Assembly (NCBI GenBank): GCA_958295665.1
Contig: OY282559.1
Span: forward strand, 134,147,241 to 134,211,240
From: Tipula vernalis
Taxonomy: Eukaryota; Arthropoda; Insecta; Diptera; Tipulidae
Direction: 5' to 3'
DNA: 64,000 nucleotides
Shown piece by piece: positions 28,241 through 41,700 of the stretch. Each line of letters begins with the position of its first letter. The first letter of the stretch is position 1. Both the position numbers and the translations under genes were made by a program. The notes beneath the pieces were generated by a model, which was not told where the DNA came from, did no database searches, and was given only the letters and a program-made list of their open reading frames with translations.

Positions 28241-29387
28241 CCCAAGTATAACAAAACTGAAAACTTCAACCGGTTATCAATTTTTGTCCGGTTTTCAGAC
28301 GAAAATCTCGGAAAATGATGATTTGGTTTCCAAATTTCGCCACATGTAGCGTTGGAGTACAAATGTATTTTTGTTTTCTGTAGACGCCATTACGATTGCG
28401 TTATACGTAAATAGTTCATGTGTTTTGTTTATTAAAAAAATCGAAATCGACTGAAACTGAGAGTGTGTAAAAGATAATAATTATGAAATAGAATAAATTT
28501 ATCAATAAAAGTGTTACAAGCAGACGACCTGGCTACTACTTGGTTCGACAACGATACCAATTACATTTCCGATACCTCATCATATAAATTTTTGTGGACG
28601 AAAACTTACGTGGCTACACCGTTTTTGTCATTGATGAACTAAAAGTCTCATACCTCAAGAAACCCTGTATCATTACGATGCAAACTTTTCAAATGGCTGT
28701 CCTATTGTTGTTTGAGACATGTGATGTGATTGACGTAAGGATATACAAGAAACGCTTCAGTTAAATAATGAAATGTTACAAAAGCATATTCAAAGTTTAA
28801 TTGAATCAAAATTGTTTGCTGTGTGGGACAGAGGTTGGTTTTTTTTGTTTTACTAGGTCTTGTACCTTGAATACAATATAATATTGTAACGCTTTTTTTC
28901 TTTACAGAAATTAGAAGATTCAACCGAAATTATTGACTATTCAAACAAAAGGACTAAGTTTAAAATTACTGTAGCTCTCCAACGTGAAACACCTCAGGAA
29001 GCTGAACATGCGATGCACGCAGTAAAATGAAGATAGAAAAATGTATTTACTCAAGTGGAGTTAAAATTTATATATTATAATAAATGTAATATTGTAATTT
29101 ATACATGTAATAAAAATAAAAAGTATTCTTAAAAAAAATATATTTTTAATTAAAGCTAGATTTAAAATCAAAAGTGAAATTTTGGCGCCAAAATTTATAT
29201 TATAAGCCCCGCCCACAAATTTGTCGTACCATAACCTAACTTTTTTTGTCATCATTTTCCGAGTTTTTTGGCCAACTTTCATAGGAAATCTTATAATAAG
29301 TCGGACATAATTTCGGAAAAGAATCCGAGATGAAATCAGCGAAATGTCAGAAAAATACAAAAACTTTCGGATATAAAAATACTTGGG
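28241..29387 (+). mobile_element. TIR element copy F, diverged, with cullin fragment
   Basis: A 1147-bp copy with a different 5' subterminal stretch (28260-28350: CAACCGGTTATCAATTTTTG..., with CTCGGAAAATGATG, which resembles the reverse complement of the family's 3' region). It has more indels than the others and looks like the oldest cullin-bearing copy. Confidence 0.9.
28475..29055 (+). pseudogene. Captured cullin fragment in copy F
   Basis: Carries the retained intron and the common GACGTAAGG frameshift plus private one-base insertions (for example GTGATTGACG, TTGTTTGCTG). The terminal exon border is changed from TCAGGTGG to TCAAGTGG. Confidence 0.8.
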
Positions 29388-29419
29388 TATTTTGGAAAAT
29401 GTACTAAAAATTGTCACGA

Positions 29420-30331
29420 CCCAAGTATTTTTATTTCCGAAAATTTTTGCATTTTCCTGACATTTTGCGGATTTCATCACCGACTTTTGTCAGGAATAAT
29501 GTCCGACTTATTATAAGATTTCCTATGAAAGTTGGCCAAAAAACTCGGAAAATGATGACAAAAAAAGTTAGGTTATGTCTTGCACAAAAAGTGGGCGGAG
29601 CATATTTAATAAATTTAAGCGGCAGTATTTTGGTTTTGAATATGAAAATGAACAACAAAAATTTATTTGGATTTTAACTGTTTTATTAGCAAATTTTATA
29701 ATAATTGTATAAGTTTATTATTATTAAACTGGTTAATAATTAAATAACATCATAATAACAATTTTAAATTAAATATAAATAGATTCACCTAAGTATGTAC
29801 ATATAAAATTTATATATAGCAAATTATATGAGCATTTACATTGCGCAAAAGTAATTTGATTAAACAATTAATTATAAAATGCTTTATAAAAGACAAGCTA
29901 CACATTTCAGCTTCAAAGGCAAGTTACACACTTAAATTAAATTAAACTAACATGATCTATGTGTCTTGCTACCATATAAAAATAAAGCTCTTAAATGTAT
30001 CGTTGCACCCTTAAATTAAACACACGAGACATACAAACTAAGTTGGTTGGTGTCCGCAAAGTCGTGCTGAAAATTATAAGTAAATTAAATGAAATAACTA
30101 TATGTATAAAATATTCGTCAATATTTACCTTATGCATGATTTTAGCACTAAATTATTTTTAATAAAATATATATTTATATAAAAAACGTAAAATTATACG
30201 AGCACAAATTAATATTATAACTTGATAACAAAACTAATCGTAAATAACAAACAAGAAAATTCACAACAAATGTAATGGCGTCTTTCATACAAGCAAAAAA
30301 AAAATATGTTTGCACTCCAACGCTATATGTG
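29420..30331 (-). mobile_element. TIR-family relative G, inverted, without the cullin fragment
   Basis: Starts CCCAAGTATTTTTATTTCCG and shares about 200 bp of the 3' region (TTATAAGATTTCCTATGAAAG..GTTAGGTTATG, then TGGGCGG). At the other end it shares AATGGCGTCT..ACTCCAACGCTATATGTG with the 5' region. It is cut off there by copy H. The interior (29600-30250) is unrelated to cullin. On the - strand it has an intron-like AAG/GTAAATATT (30131) ... AATTTTCAG (about 30070) pair, so it may carry another captured fragment. Confidence 0.75.
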
Positions 30332-31476
<1,145 letters not shown>

Positions 31477-31484
31477 TACTTGGG

Positions 31485-31849
31485 TGGGGAGGAAAAAAAT
31501 GGACTAGATTTTTTTTTTGTCAAGAGAAAAATACGAAAGTGGAGACCAGCCATTAAATTCAACTGTGCGGGCTGATTTAAAATCGACATGGTGGTTAACA
31601 TGATAAATTCTATACGATATGTCATAAGAGGAAGTACTAGAATTTTGAAACGTAAATCGCCTTAATGTATACTATACATGTGTCTTCACTAAAAAGTTGC
31701 TCAATTGTGTTTTTTATAATCTAAACTACTAAACTAAAATTCCCTAATTTTATTTTACCATCTTGTTATTGAATGTACTTACTATGTATGTGGTTTGTGT
31801 TTTTTGCTCAATATTTTAATGATATTAGCACACCGAAAGCAAAACAATT
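31485..31849. other. Flank of the TIR cluster, half of a segmental duplication
   Basis: 31512-31553 is the reverse complement of 23178-23218 with two or three mismatches. From about 31585 to 31840 the sequence matches 56680-57015 (shared GTAAATCGCC, ACTATACATGTGTCT, ACTAAAAAGTTGCTCAAT, GGTTTGTGTTTT.TGCTCAATA). No gene is seen. Confidence 0.7.
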
Positions 31850-34350
31850 TTGATAAATGAGCATAACCTCGGCATCTTGGCAGAACTCATCAAAAGGTTG
31901 ATGGACGCTCAGACTGAAACCCAACGACAAATTGCAGCACTCATGCATCAAATGGTTCAACAGCGAAACGCTCCGCCACCAGATTCAGCCAAAGGTTGCA
32001 GTTCACCGACAAGCAGTAGCACAAATGCACAAGCCCGGAGAACGATGAAACGTTCGACCGCTGGTACGCTCGCTATGAGCACACCTTCACAGAGGAAGCA
32101 CGTCTGCGAGCTAGCAAAGCGGTTGCCGTGTCTCAGGGAGGATTGATGGTCCAATACTCCAACTCAGCAACGAAAAGCGAAGTGATAGCAAGGTCGGCAG
32201 AAATCCACACACAAATCAACTGGAAAATTGGACACGCCTAATAGCAACTTCTACTTCTGCGGTAATTGCCATTGGCATAAGGACTTGCAAGGTAAATGGT
32301 CACAAAGGCGGCAATTGTACCTCGGCGAACGAATTTCTGCACAGATTCCGATCAAGACCAAGCAGACTCAGCCGCAGATCAGAACGTCGTCAAAATCTGG
32401 CAGTTACAACAGCATCGATCTCCACCCGCAAGTGTGTTGAACCAGCCGTCGATGATCAAAAGCTTCACCTGCAACGGAATTCTGACTCCGACTGGACAAT
32501 CATATCCGAGACAAATTGGCGAAATATTGGTGAACCACCGTTGGAGCAATGCTAAGAGCAAGCAACCAGCGCTTCAGGTGATCAGGTGGCGATGCTCGGA
32601 AAATTTACCGCACATTTGAAGCTCCACGGATGAGAAGAATCGGCCCATGCTACTTCGCAAATTCAAGCTTGAACGTACTATCGCCAGCGACTGGATAGAA
32701 GCTCTTGACTTATGGAAGGTTCCCATCACACAATATCCGATTCGATGCTTTCTAAAGGCTGACGAAATTTTTGCTTAGCTATCGCCACTCTTCAGCAAAA
32801 TCGACCTCCCAGACTCATTCCTTCAAGTCGACCTCGACGACAACTCGAGGAAGCTACTCATCAACACTCACTGCGGATTTTGTCAAGTCAATCGGTTGCA
32901 GCCAGAAGTCAAGCCAGCACCGGGTATCTTCCAAAGACTTGTGAGCAGCATGATGAGCGGGGCACAACTTTTGCGTTCATCGACCACTTCAGTGTGAGAG
33001 GAACCAATCAAAACAACCATGACAAGAATATGTGCGAAATCCTCAAAGAACCGCATCAAGGCAATCCTGGCGCTGAGCGCATGAAGCTATTATCTCGACA
33101 GAAAGCCTCCTGGCCATCGCTCGATAACGACATCGGGGGACAGTTCGAACCTGTGTGAATTTCGCAAGGAATGCGTTTTCGCCGATCAATGCTACACTGC
33201 AGTTGTGGTCGATTCCAGAAGCGTCATGGTCGCGATTGCACATCGACTTCGCTGGTCCAGTCAACGGCTTCTGGTATTTTGACATCATCGATGCCCTTTC
33301 AAAATGGCCAGAAGACTATAAGAAGCAGAACATAACGTCCCAGCACACAACATGTAGACTCGAGGAAGCCTTCTCAAATGATGGCGATTGAAAAACAATC
33401 GTTTCCGACAACGGACCGTAATTCACATCGGAACAATTCAAGAAAGAGGAATCGAGCATATCACCACAGCGCCTTATCTTACGCAATCGAACGGTCAGGC
33501 AGAATGGTTCATGCAGAAGCTGAAACAGGGACTCAATAAGCTTGAGAAGGATGGAAACACTAATGAAGTCTGGCGTAAGTTCCTTAAGCACTACCGCTTC
33601 ACGCCGTCATGATGACGGAATGCCAAGCAAGATCGAAGCTCGACTTGTTTATGATGACCACAAAATCTACATCAGAACAAGACAACAATATGGAACAGCA
33701 GTTCGACACTCACCATTAAATATGGCACTAAAGAAAAGACGTTTGAGATCGGCGACAAAGTTTTAGTTAAAACCAACTTAATCAACAACGAGTGGCACTG
33801 GGTGTCCGGAGAAATCGTGTGCAAAATGGGAACGGTCAATTACAAGGTGCAAACCGATATACGAGAGATCGTTGCTCATGCAAATCAGTTAAAATAACGC
33901 TACACGTAACTCGACGATGGCCACAACGTTCTTCTGGGCAATTTTGACATCCAGGTCCCAGAACAGAGGAGAAGGAAGAGGAGGTACAAGAAGAGGACTC
34001 ATTGCAAGACTCACTGGAAGATCAACAAGAAGGCTTTCCAGCTCCCCTCCCCCCCTCCCAGAGCCAAGTTCTACGAAGAACTCAGCGAGCTACAGCTGGA
34101 GTTCCACCCGCCTATCTCGGAGACTATGTTCGCTAAACAAGGAATTTTCCCATTTCCATTTATTTTCATTTTACATCCGAAACAATTGTAATCATTCTAA
34201 TTTCAGCTGTTTGTAAACAGCATCTTAAAACGGGGAGAAGTGTTGCGATGACACTCTAAACCATCGAACCTGCCTAGCAAGCTGTAACATACCCCGCCTG
34301 TCAGATGTCCTGAGGTATATTGAAAAACAAAGAAGGGTTTTCCCCACGAC
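31850..34350 (+). mobile_element. Mag-like Gypsy LTR retrotransposon relic
   Basis: A gag-like start (31850-31950: LIKRLMDAQTETQRQIAALMHQM) is followed by RT pieces near 32795-32960 (FSKIDLPDSFLQVDLDDNSRKLLINTH) and an integrase at about 33230-33620 with DFAGP, IVSDNGP and QSNGQAEWFMQKLKQGL, which are the three acidic motifs of a DDE core. Stops and frameshifts occur throughout. A purine-rich CGGGGAGAAG precedes TGTTGCGATGACACTC at 34241, the likely start of the 3' LTR, which runs into BEL/Pao sequence at about 34360-34430. No 5' LTR was found. Confidence 0.75.
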
Positions 34351-34429
34351 ACGTTACACACCCAACCAAAAATAAATTATTCTGTCAGTAATCCTTTGTG
34401 TATCATTTATCCTAATAGTACGATCTCCA

Positions 34430-35937
34430 GGATCACAATCAGATTCCGACAGGTCCTTATAAACCCTGATCATCAGGAATTTCAAAGAATATGGTGGCGA
34501 GATTCTCCGGACAAACCAATTACTTTGTACAGTGGCATATGGCATTTCTAGCGCCCCGTTCCTGGCAATAACGACGCTGTTTCAACTCAAAGTCATTAAG
34601 GAGATTTTTACATCGATGACGTTCCTATACCGAGTCGGATATTGAAGATTGATCTAAAGCAATTGATCTCTAAAAGATAAGTTATTATCCCGTGGCTGTT
34701 TCGAGTTACGAAAACCCTGCTTTCAATACAATAATCCTAAGATTTAGTCTGTACAGGATTATTTGCAGTCTAGTGTCTAAATCCATCCTCGTCTTGGAAA
34801 TGAAATGGGATTCTGTCAATGATGTGTTCATGTTGGAGTGAGAACATTTTTTATATCCATGTAAAAGAGATAGATATGTTATGTATATCTGCGCTGTACT
34901 TTTATTATTGTCATGAAGTTTATGCTTAACCTAAATATATAATCTTTGATTTTGTAACGTGTACAGTCGTGTTTTATTCTAATTGTATTCTCTCCGAACT
35001 AATTATATCCCAACAGTTCAACTTCTCATTTCAACTATATGCTCTTACTGAGTGTGGCACAAAAAGACCAGTTCTATCGAACATTGCAAAATTTCATGCA
35101 AGTATTTTGGTCGTTAAACTGCCGATGGGATGATCCGCTTCTGGCTTCTCTTCTTGACTATTGGAACAGGTTTAAGCGACAACTGCTTTCCATTGATAAA
35201 ATTACAATTCCCGCAGATGCATTATTGCCCCGTCGCCAAAATTAATTGAACTCCATGGTTTTGGAGATGCGTTCGAAACGGGTTATGGATATGTCGTCTA
35301 TGTTCGGACTATAGATAAAGTGGGTAATTGCTTCATGAAATTTGTGTCTTCGAAAAGCCGAGTGGCTTCTTCAATGGAATTATGTGGCGCATTGTTGTTC
35401 TCACAATTAACATACAAGTTATCATAAATATTTTAGATATCTGAGGTTATGAAATCCCAAACCTAGTGAACAGGTCCAACATTTCTAAATTCTCTAGACA
35501 TTGTAATACCTGAACAACCCAATTAAATACCTGGTCCGATCAATCGTCAATGCCAATTTTCGAAAAATGTTTCAGTTACAAATCGATTCTGCATGCATTT
35601 GGCTATGTGTTGAGATATGTAGACTGTTTGAAGAACAAATGTGCTCAGCGCAAGAAACGGTTGTTGAACCTTCCACCATCGAAATCGATAATGTACTTAC
35701 TGCAATAATTAAATATATCCAAATGATCGAATACCCCCGATGATATTGGTCATCAAATCGTTTCGCCTAGTAGTAATCTGCGATCGTTGTGCCCATACTT
35801 AGATGAGGATTCTACTTCATTCTAATTCACGCCGGTCTTCAATCCCTGTTGTACAGTCTTCGAGATCGATTTTGGATAATTGGTAGCAGAAATCTCCGCC
35901 TAAAAAATTGTTGCTCAATGCAAAATATGTACACGTA
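34430..35937 (+). mobile_element. BEL/Pao relic, interrupted by a solo LTR
   Basis: Readable in order: RT (RQVLINPDHQEFQRIWWRDSP, a YGISSAPFLA block, FYIDD at about 34596-34610), connection (MKWDSVNDVF up to 34830, resuming at 35016 with TKRPVLSNIAKF), RNase H (ELHGFGDAFETGYGYVVYVR and SKSRVA at 35250-35370, MELCGALL) and the integrase N-terminal part (PYLDED near 35800, RDRFWIIGSRNLR near 35860-35900). It is cut at 35938 by the 5' LTR of the CsRn1-like Gypsy element. Frameshifts are frequent. Confidence 0.8.
34831..35015 (+). mobile_element. 185-bp solo LTR with perfect 5-bp target duplication
   Basis: Starts TGTTGG and ends CCAACA (inverted ends), and is flanked by GTTCA on both sides (34826-34830 and 35016-35020). 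It interrupts the BEL/Pao frame exactly between VNDVF and NFSFQ; the coding sequence resumes after the right GTTCA. A solo LTR forms by recombination between the two LTRs of a full element. The parent family is not seen in this window. Confidence 0.88.
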
Positions 35938-36392
35938 TGTGGCGGTACAGAGTATCCGCTGATAAAACAGAATCGCTTTCGGTTTTCGCGGTTCAAAGGG
36001 TCCGTTAATATCACAATCTGATTGCAGTCCAGATATCGGCCGTCAGGGTTAAATCTTGTCGCTTCTCTGTTTTTGACAGAAAGAAACAGAGAGCAGCCAT
36101 TATATATCTAAAAACGACCGCGAAAAGTAGCGTCTTAAGAATAAAAATAAAATCATTTTTGATCCGAGTAAAATCAGTTTTCGAGTTAAAACGAAATCGC
36201 TAACCGATTAAGCGTAATAATTTTGTAACGTTTTCTATTAAATATTAATTAAACTAAATAAAACTTTTGTAAGTGTAAAACAAACGCTTCGGTTTTTTAT
36301 TGAATTATATTGTGGAAGGTGTGTCGGCCGCCGTTACAACGAGCACGCCACTCGTATACGGACGAGATTACGATCATCGACCACCATCACCA
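35938..36392 (+). repeat. 5' LTR of the CsRn1-like Gypsy element
   Basis: Starts TGTGGCGGTACAGAGTATCC and ends CCATCACCA. It aligns to the 3' LTR (48415-48564 plus 53186-53500) over its full length with scattered differences. Confidence 0.88.
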
Positions 36393-36397
36393 CAATC

Positions 36398-36405
36398 TGG
36401 TGACC
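36398..36405 (+). other. Primer binding site (tRNA-Trp-like)
   Basis: TGGTGACC, five bases after the 5' LTR, is complementary to the GGTCACCA end of tRNA-Trp. The match stops after eight bases. Confidence 0.55.
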
Positions 36406-36801
36406 TTCGACGCGGAAAACGTACAGCGAAAATCATTACAGCAAATTTCTTGAAAATTAAAACAACGGGCAATAATTGCAAAACGCAGTAAAGCGGTACC
36501 AACTGTACAACCTGGTGGAATTACCACTCGGTACCAATACAAAATTTTCAACAATCGGAACGCAGTGTGAAACGACAGCAGGTTACTGGATATCTGTCGA
36601 GCAACAATACAATACAATTAACGTATAAGCAGTTAACAGCAGAACCAATCAACAATTACACAAGGTAAGCGATTTCTTTTGTTATACTCCGAACTGATTT
36701 GTTAGGTTAGTTTTTTAATTGTGGTCAATGGACAACGCGAAAAGGTCGTTCGACGGGTAGCTCTCATTCAGTAATCAATTAATTTTTTTCACTACCGCGC
36801 G

Positions 36802-37104
36802 AGTTAAGTATTATCACTTGGTAAAGAAAACTATTTAATATATTTTTAATGTTCTTTATTAGAAGGTTCGTGAAAAACTGACTTATCATATATGGAAAAA
36901 TGATTTACATGGTATTTAGAAGTGCTACGTTAACAAATAATTAATTATAATTATAATTCTAAGAATTGTATATTAATGTATCAAATAAAATTATCATTAA
37001 AGAATTTAGCTTACGTTATAATAAATGATGGGAACAAAATAGTAATTTAATATAATTTAGTTTAAATGAAATTAAATACAGGATGTTGTTGCGATAACGT
37101 AACT
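36802..37104 (-). repeat. Errantivirus 3' LTR (element reads on -)
   Basis: 303 bp, AGTTAAGTATTATC...GATAACGTAACT on +. On the - strand a purine tract (AGAGGGGAGG, 37105-37114) precedes it, as needed for plus-strand priming. Confidence 0.93.
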
Positions 37105-37112
37105 CCTCCCCT

Positions 37113-38739
37113 CTAAGAGTGAAGCGACGGCCATAAGGTCGCTGGGTTTGTGGTGTCATTGGTTGTAGCTGTAATCGTGGGTTCATCTTGCTGGATTGGA
37201 TTCTTCCTACATTGCATTAAATTGAATTGGTTGACAATCTTATAAATTATATAAAATATGATTATTAGAAGAATAGTAAATCCTGCAATTAAAGATTTAA
37301 ATGATTCATTAGTGGTCTGTTTCAATACAATTATTTCCTTCAAATTTTCCAATGTCCAATTATTCAGTTTTTGAAAGTTGGGTTTTTCAACTATCTCAAG
37401 ATGTTGAATGTCGTTGTATATTGTTGAAATTATTTCTATCGTGTCCCAATATATTGGAGTTCTGCTTTTGTATTCGAAGCCATTTATGGAAATTGAACAG
37501 TTTTTGAAATGAATTAATAATATTCCTTTCAATGATTTGTGTTTTATGTTGGTACCACACGATGTTTCTATAGCAACTTCATTTTGCGATATGATAAGCA
37601 GGTGTTCGGGTTCAAACATTTCTATTGTGTCACCGATGTCTGTATTGGTTATTAAGGTGCAATTTGCTGGTTGATTATTGATGATATTTGGGACGCATCC
37701 ATTTACTGTGTTCGGTTGAATGGATTCTTTTTGGCAATATCTTATCTTTTCGATGGTGAGGCATGGTTTATTCACATATTGTTGAAAATATTCACTTAAT
37801 AAAAGGAACGGGGTTTTAATTTGGATAGTGTAGGAATTGTTAATTGGTAATTCTTTTAAATGGTAAAAAGAAAATGAATTTGGGTGAAATATTGGTATTT
37901 TAATAATAAAAATTATATTAGTATGGTTATAGTAAGCTTGAAGTTCGAGGAATTCGTAAATGTTTTCGTCGGAAAAAACATTAACACTTTGTTCTCTTAA
38001 CATAACGGAAACGTAATTGATTTCGGTTGGGTGTAAGATATGTTTAGATATGATCCCGAGTTTGGCTAAAAGTAATGATTCGGAAATATCATTCAAATGT
38101 TCACTCAACATGTCCATGTTGAATAGTATTTGTTCAAAATATTGATTGATATGCAAGGTTCGTTCAATAACATCTAATTTTTCGATTATATTGTCATGAA
38201 AATTATTCAAGTATTTCTCTAAATGCTCCTGTTGTTTGTTTATGTGTTTTGTGATATTGTTAAATCTTCTCAACATTTGTGTGTTAATATAGATTTGATT
38301 TTTCATTTGATTACTAATTTCATTCTGAGTTGATTGTAAACTGTTTAATTTGGTGTTAATTTCTACGTGGTCTTCGTAGTCCATATTTCCCGTTATTGTT
38401 TTAATGATTCCTCCAAGTCCGTTGATAAGTCCTCGTTTGTTTCTGTATTTCGGCCGAATTAGATCTAAGTCGTTTGATAATGTGTGACATTTCTTCCGTA
38501 ATAAATTTAGTTTAGGTAAAAAATCAATATATTTCATTGATTGATTGTGAAAGTAGTCAATATTTCTTGTTATTAAATTTAAATTTATGTCATACTCTGT
38601 TAGGTTGATTATGTGAAGCAGTTTCGAATAACTCGTTATTATTCTTGCATTTCCTAATTTTAGGGGTAAAAGTCCGTTGTTGTTATTCAAGTCATGAATT
38701 TCTATTTTTTGCTGTACCGTACTTTGAAGTTTAAGTGTC
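37113..38739 (-). CDS. env: Errantivirus Env (baculovirus F-like fusion glycoprotein)
   Basis: Envelope glycoprotein of the element, expected on membranes and on particles. The frame is open from a splice-acceptor-like TTTATTTTCAG (38740-38750, just past the pol stop) to the stop at 37113, over 525 codons without a break. It has no ATG near its start, which fits the known spliced env messenger of errantiviruses, whose start codon comes from an upstream exon. Visible parts: a furin-type RNKR site about 85 residues into the conservative frame, directly followed by a Gly/Ile-rich fusion-peptide-like segment; a coiled-coil-prone stretch; and a hydrophobic membrane span (LLIIIFYIIYKIV) near the C-terminus with a short tail. 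Length and layout fit the F-like Env family. Whether it is functional cannot be told. Confidence 0.88.
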
Positions 38740-38750
38740 CTGAAAATAAA

Positions 38751-41700
38751 TTAAGTATTGCGTTTATTTTTTATCTTTTGCTTATGAACCTTTCTTTTGT
38801 CCGTCGTTACTGTTACTTTATTATCACTTACAACTATATGTTTCATAAACCTAGGTGCTAACTTATTTCTACGGTTTTCTAATTCATAAATCTCTTCACC
38901 TACTTCATAATTTTCTGGTTCTACTCTATTTTCATTTAAATTTTCTATGTTTCTCGTTTTATTTACTAAGCTAATATTATGTGTTAACCTGCATAAATCA
39001 TCATAATTTTTAGAATGGTTCCTAATGAAATCTTCCCTAGATTCGTTGTTTTGTTTTGCCAAATTTAATGGGTTTGATTTGGTATAATGTCCATTTAGTA
39101 GCTCGAATGGAGTTAATTTGGTCGTCGAGTGTATGGCATTATTATATGTAATAATTGCTTCGTCCATTATTTCGTTGATGGATTTGGTCTTATCTTGATT
39201 AAATATAATTCTGATTATTTCTGTTAATGTTGAGTGGAAACGTTCTACTGGTGAATTCCCTGTGGAATTCTTTGCAGTAGTATAATGTATTTCTATGTTA
39301 TATAATTTCAAAAAATCCTTAAAAATACTTGAGAGAAATTCCTGTCCATTGTCTGCTATAATTTTCACGGGTATACCATGGTGGGAAATGAAATGTTTTA
39401 AAGCTTTTACTATATAAATACTATTTCTTCCTATTAAATGGTAGGCACTTGAAAATTTACTAAATTTATCTATTATAGTTAGAAAGTTTTCTTTATGTGA
39501 AGCATATACATCTATGTGTAATATTTTTAGTGGTCTATCCGGGGTTTCCGTTAATTCGTATTTTATTTGTTTAACATTTCTTTCATATTTATAGGTTTGG
39601 CAGATTTCACAATTGTTAATTATACTAGAAATAACATTTTTCATTTTTGGAAAGAAATAATCTCTTTTTAAGTGTAAGAGAGTTTCTTGTATACCTCTAT
39701 GGTTGGATTTAATATGGTAATTCCTAATTATATCTTCTTGGTCATCTCTCTCTACTACGTCTCTTACTATAAAATTACATCTAATTAATTTAATCTTAGA
39801 ATAACTAAAATATTTAGAAAATGTTGCTTGTACGAGTTTAAAGGTCTCATCATCTGTTAGTATTCCTGTTATTTTTTTCGGAATAAAATAGTTTTTGAAT
39901 ATTTCTAACATGACTTCCTCTTTCATGAAGTCATTTCTTCGTATTATAAATCTTTTTTGTGTTTTAAATAATATCTTATATTTTATATCTGGTTTATCTA
40001 TTATACTATTTTCTAGTATAACCTGGTACGTGAATTCGTTCAACGATCTTTCAGATATTGGTATTCCCTCATCTAAGTTTTCCTCTCCAGAATGTATGGT
40101 TTCTAAATCTCCTACATTATTAATAATTGAATCATTCGAACTAGTTTCTTCTTGTAAATTAATTTCTATACGTGATAATGCATCTGCATTTGTATTCATT
40201 TTCCCCTTTTTATAATGTATGTTGTAGTCAAATTCTTCTAATTTCAATCGCCACCTTACTAATTTGGAATTTGGTTCCTTTAACGAGAAAAGCCATACTA
40301 AAGGTTTATGGTCTGTTACGATGTTAAATTTCCTACCGTATAAATACGGTCTAAAGTATTTCGTTGCCCAGACGATTGCTAATAACTCCTTCTCAATTGT
40401 ACTATAATTTTGTTCGGTTTTTGTTAGAGTTCTACTGGCATAACACGTTGGCTTATCGGACCCTATTGGTCCTTGGGAAAGTACCGCTCCTAGAGCGAAA
40501 TTGCTAGCATCGGTCGTTAAGTTAAAGGGTTTGTTGAAATCGGGGTATTGTAATAATGGGTCGTTACACAACAAATTTTTGCAGGTTTCAAAGCATTCCA
40601 AGTAGGTTTGATCAATAACAATACCTTTGTCTTTTCGTAAGCATTCAGTGAGGGGTTTTGTAATTCTTGCAAAATCTTTTAAGAACTTTCTATAATACCC
40701 TAGTAACCCTAAAAAACTTTTAATTTGTTTTTCAGTTTTGGGTAACGGGAATTCTTTTACAGCTTTAATCTTCTTAGGGTTCGGTTTAACACCTTCCGGT
40801 GTCACTACGTGGCCCAAAAATTCAATTTCTTTATGTAAGAATTCGCACTTGTCCAATTGGACTTTTAGGTTTGCTTCCCTGAGTCTTTGAAATATTTTAC
40901 TTAAATTTTCAGTATGTTCTTGTAGGGAGGTCGAATAGATTATAATATCGTCCATATAACACAGACAAATTCGCCCTTGATATTCCCTTAGAATGTTATC
41001 CATTACTCTTTGGAACGTTGACGGCGCATTTTTTAAGCCGAAAGGCATTCGAATAAATTCGTAATGCCCATTGTCAACACTAAAAGCTGTTTTGGGAATG
41101 TCCCTTTTGTTGATTTCAATCTGATGAAATCCGGAAGCTAAATCTAACGTACTAAAATATAAGCATTTCCCTAGTTTATCTAAAATTTCATTGATGTTAG
41201 GAAGAGGGTATCTATCGTCTACTGTTTTATCGTTCAGTTTTCTATAATCTATAACTAGTCGCCATTTTTGTTTTCCACTAGCGTCTGCCTTTTTTGGTAC
41301 GATCCAAATGGGGGACGACCAGGGTGAGAAACTGGGTTGTATAATGCCCTGTTCTAACATTTTAGATATTTGTGATTTTATTTCATCTTTGTGGATTTCA
41401 GGGTAACGGTACGATTTTGTGTATATTGGTACATCATCTGTTGTGTTAATAGAATGTTTAATTTCGTTGGTGAATGTTAAAAGATCACCGTCTTTAAGGA
41501 ATATGTCTTCATGTTTTTTGCAAGTTTTAAGTAGTTCAGTTTTTTCTTCGTCATTCAAGTGGTCCAGTCTTAGTAAATTTTGTAGGTCACTGTTTGATTT
41601 AGTTAGAATTTGGTTTTTAAATTGGTCGATTGAATAATTATGTAATTCGAAATATTTCTGTTCTATTGATTCTACTTTTAAGGGTTGTTCTAGCCTAAAT

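Noticed and set aside
34241..35015. A single 775-bp LTR beginning TGTTGCG and ending CCAACA
   Set aside because: The interior contains BEL/Pao coding sequence, and the right part is a separate 185-bp solo LTR with its own GTTCA target duplication.
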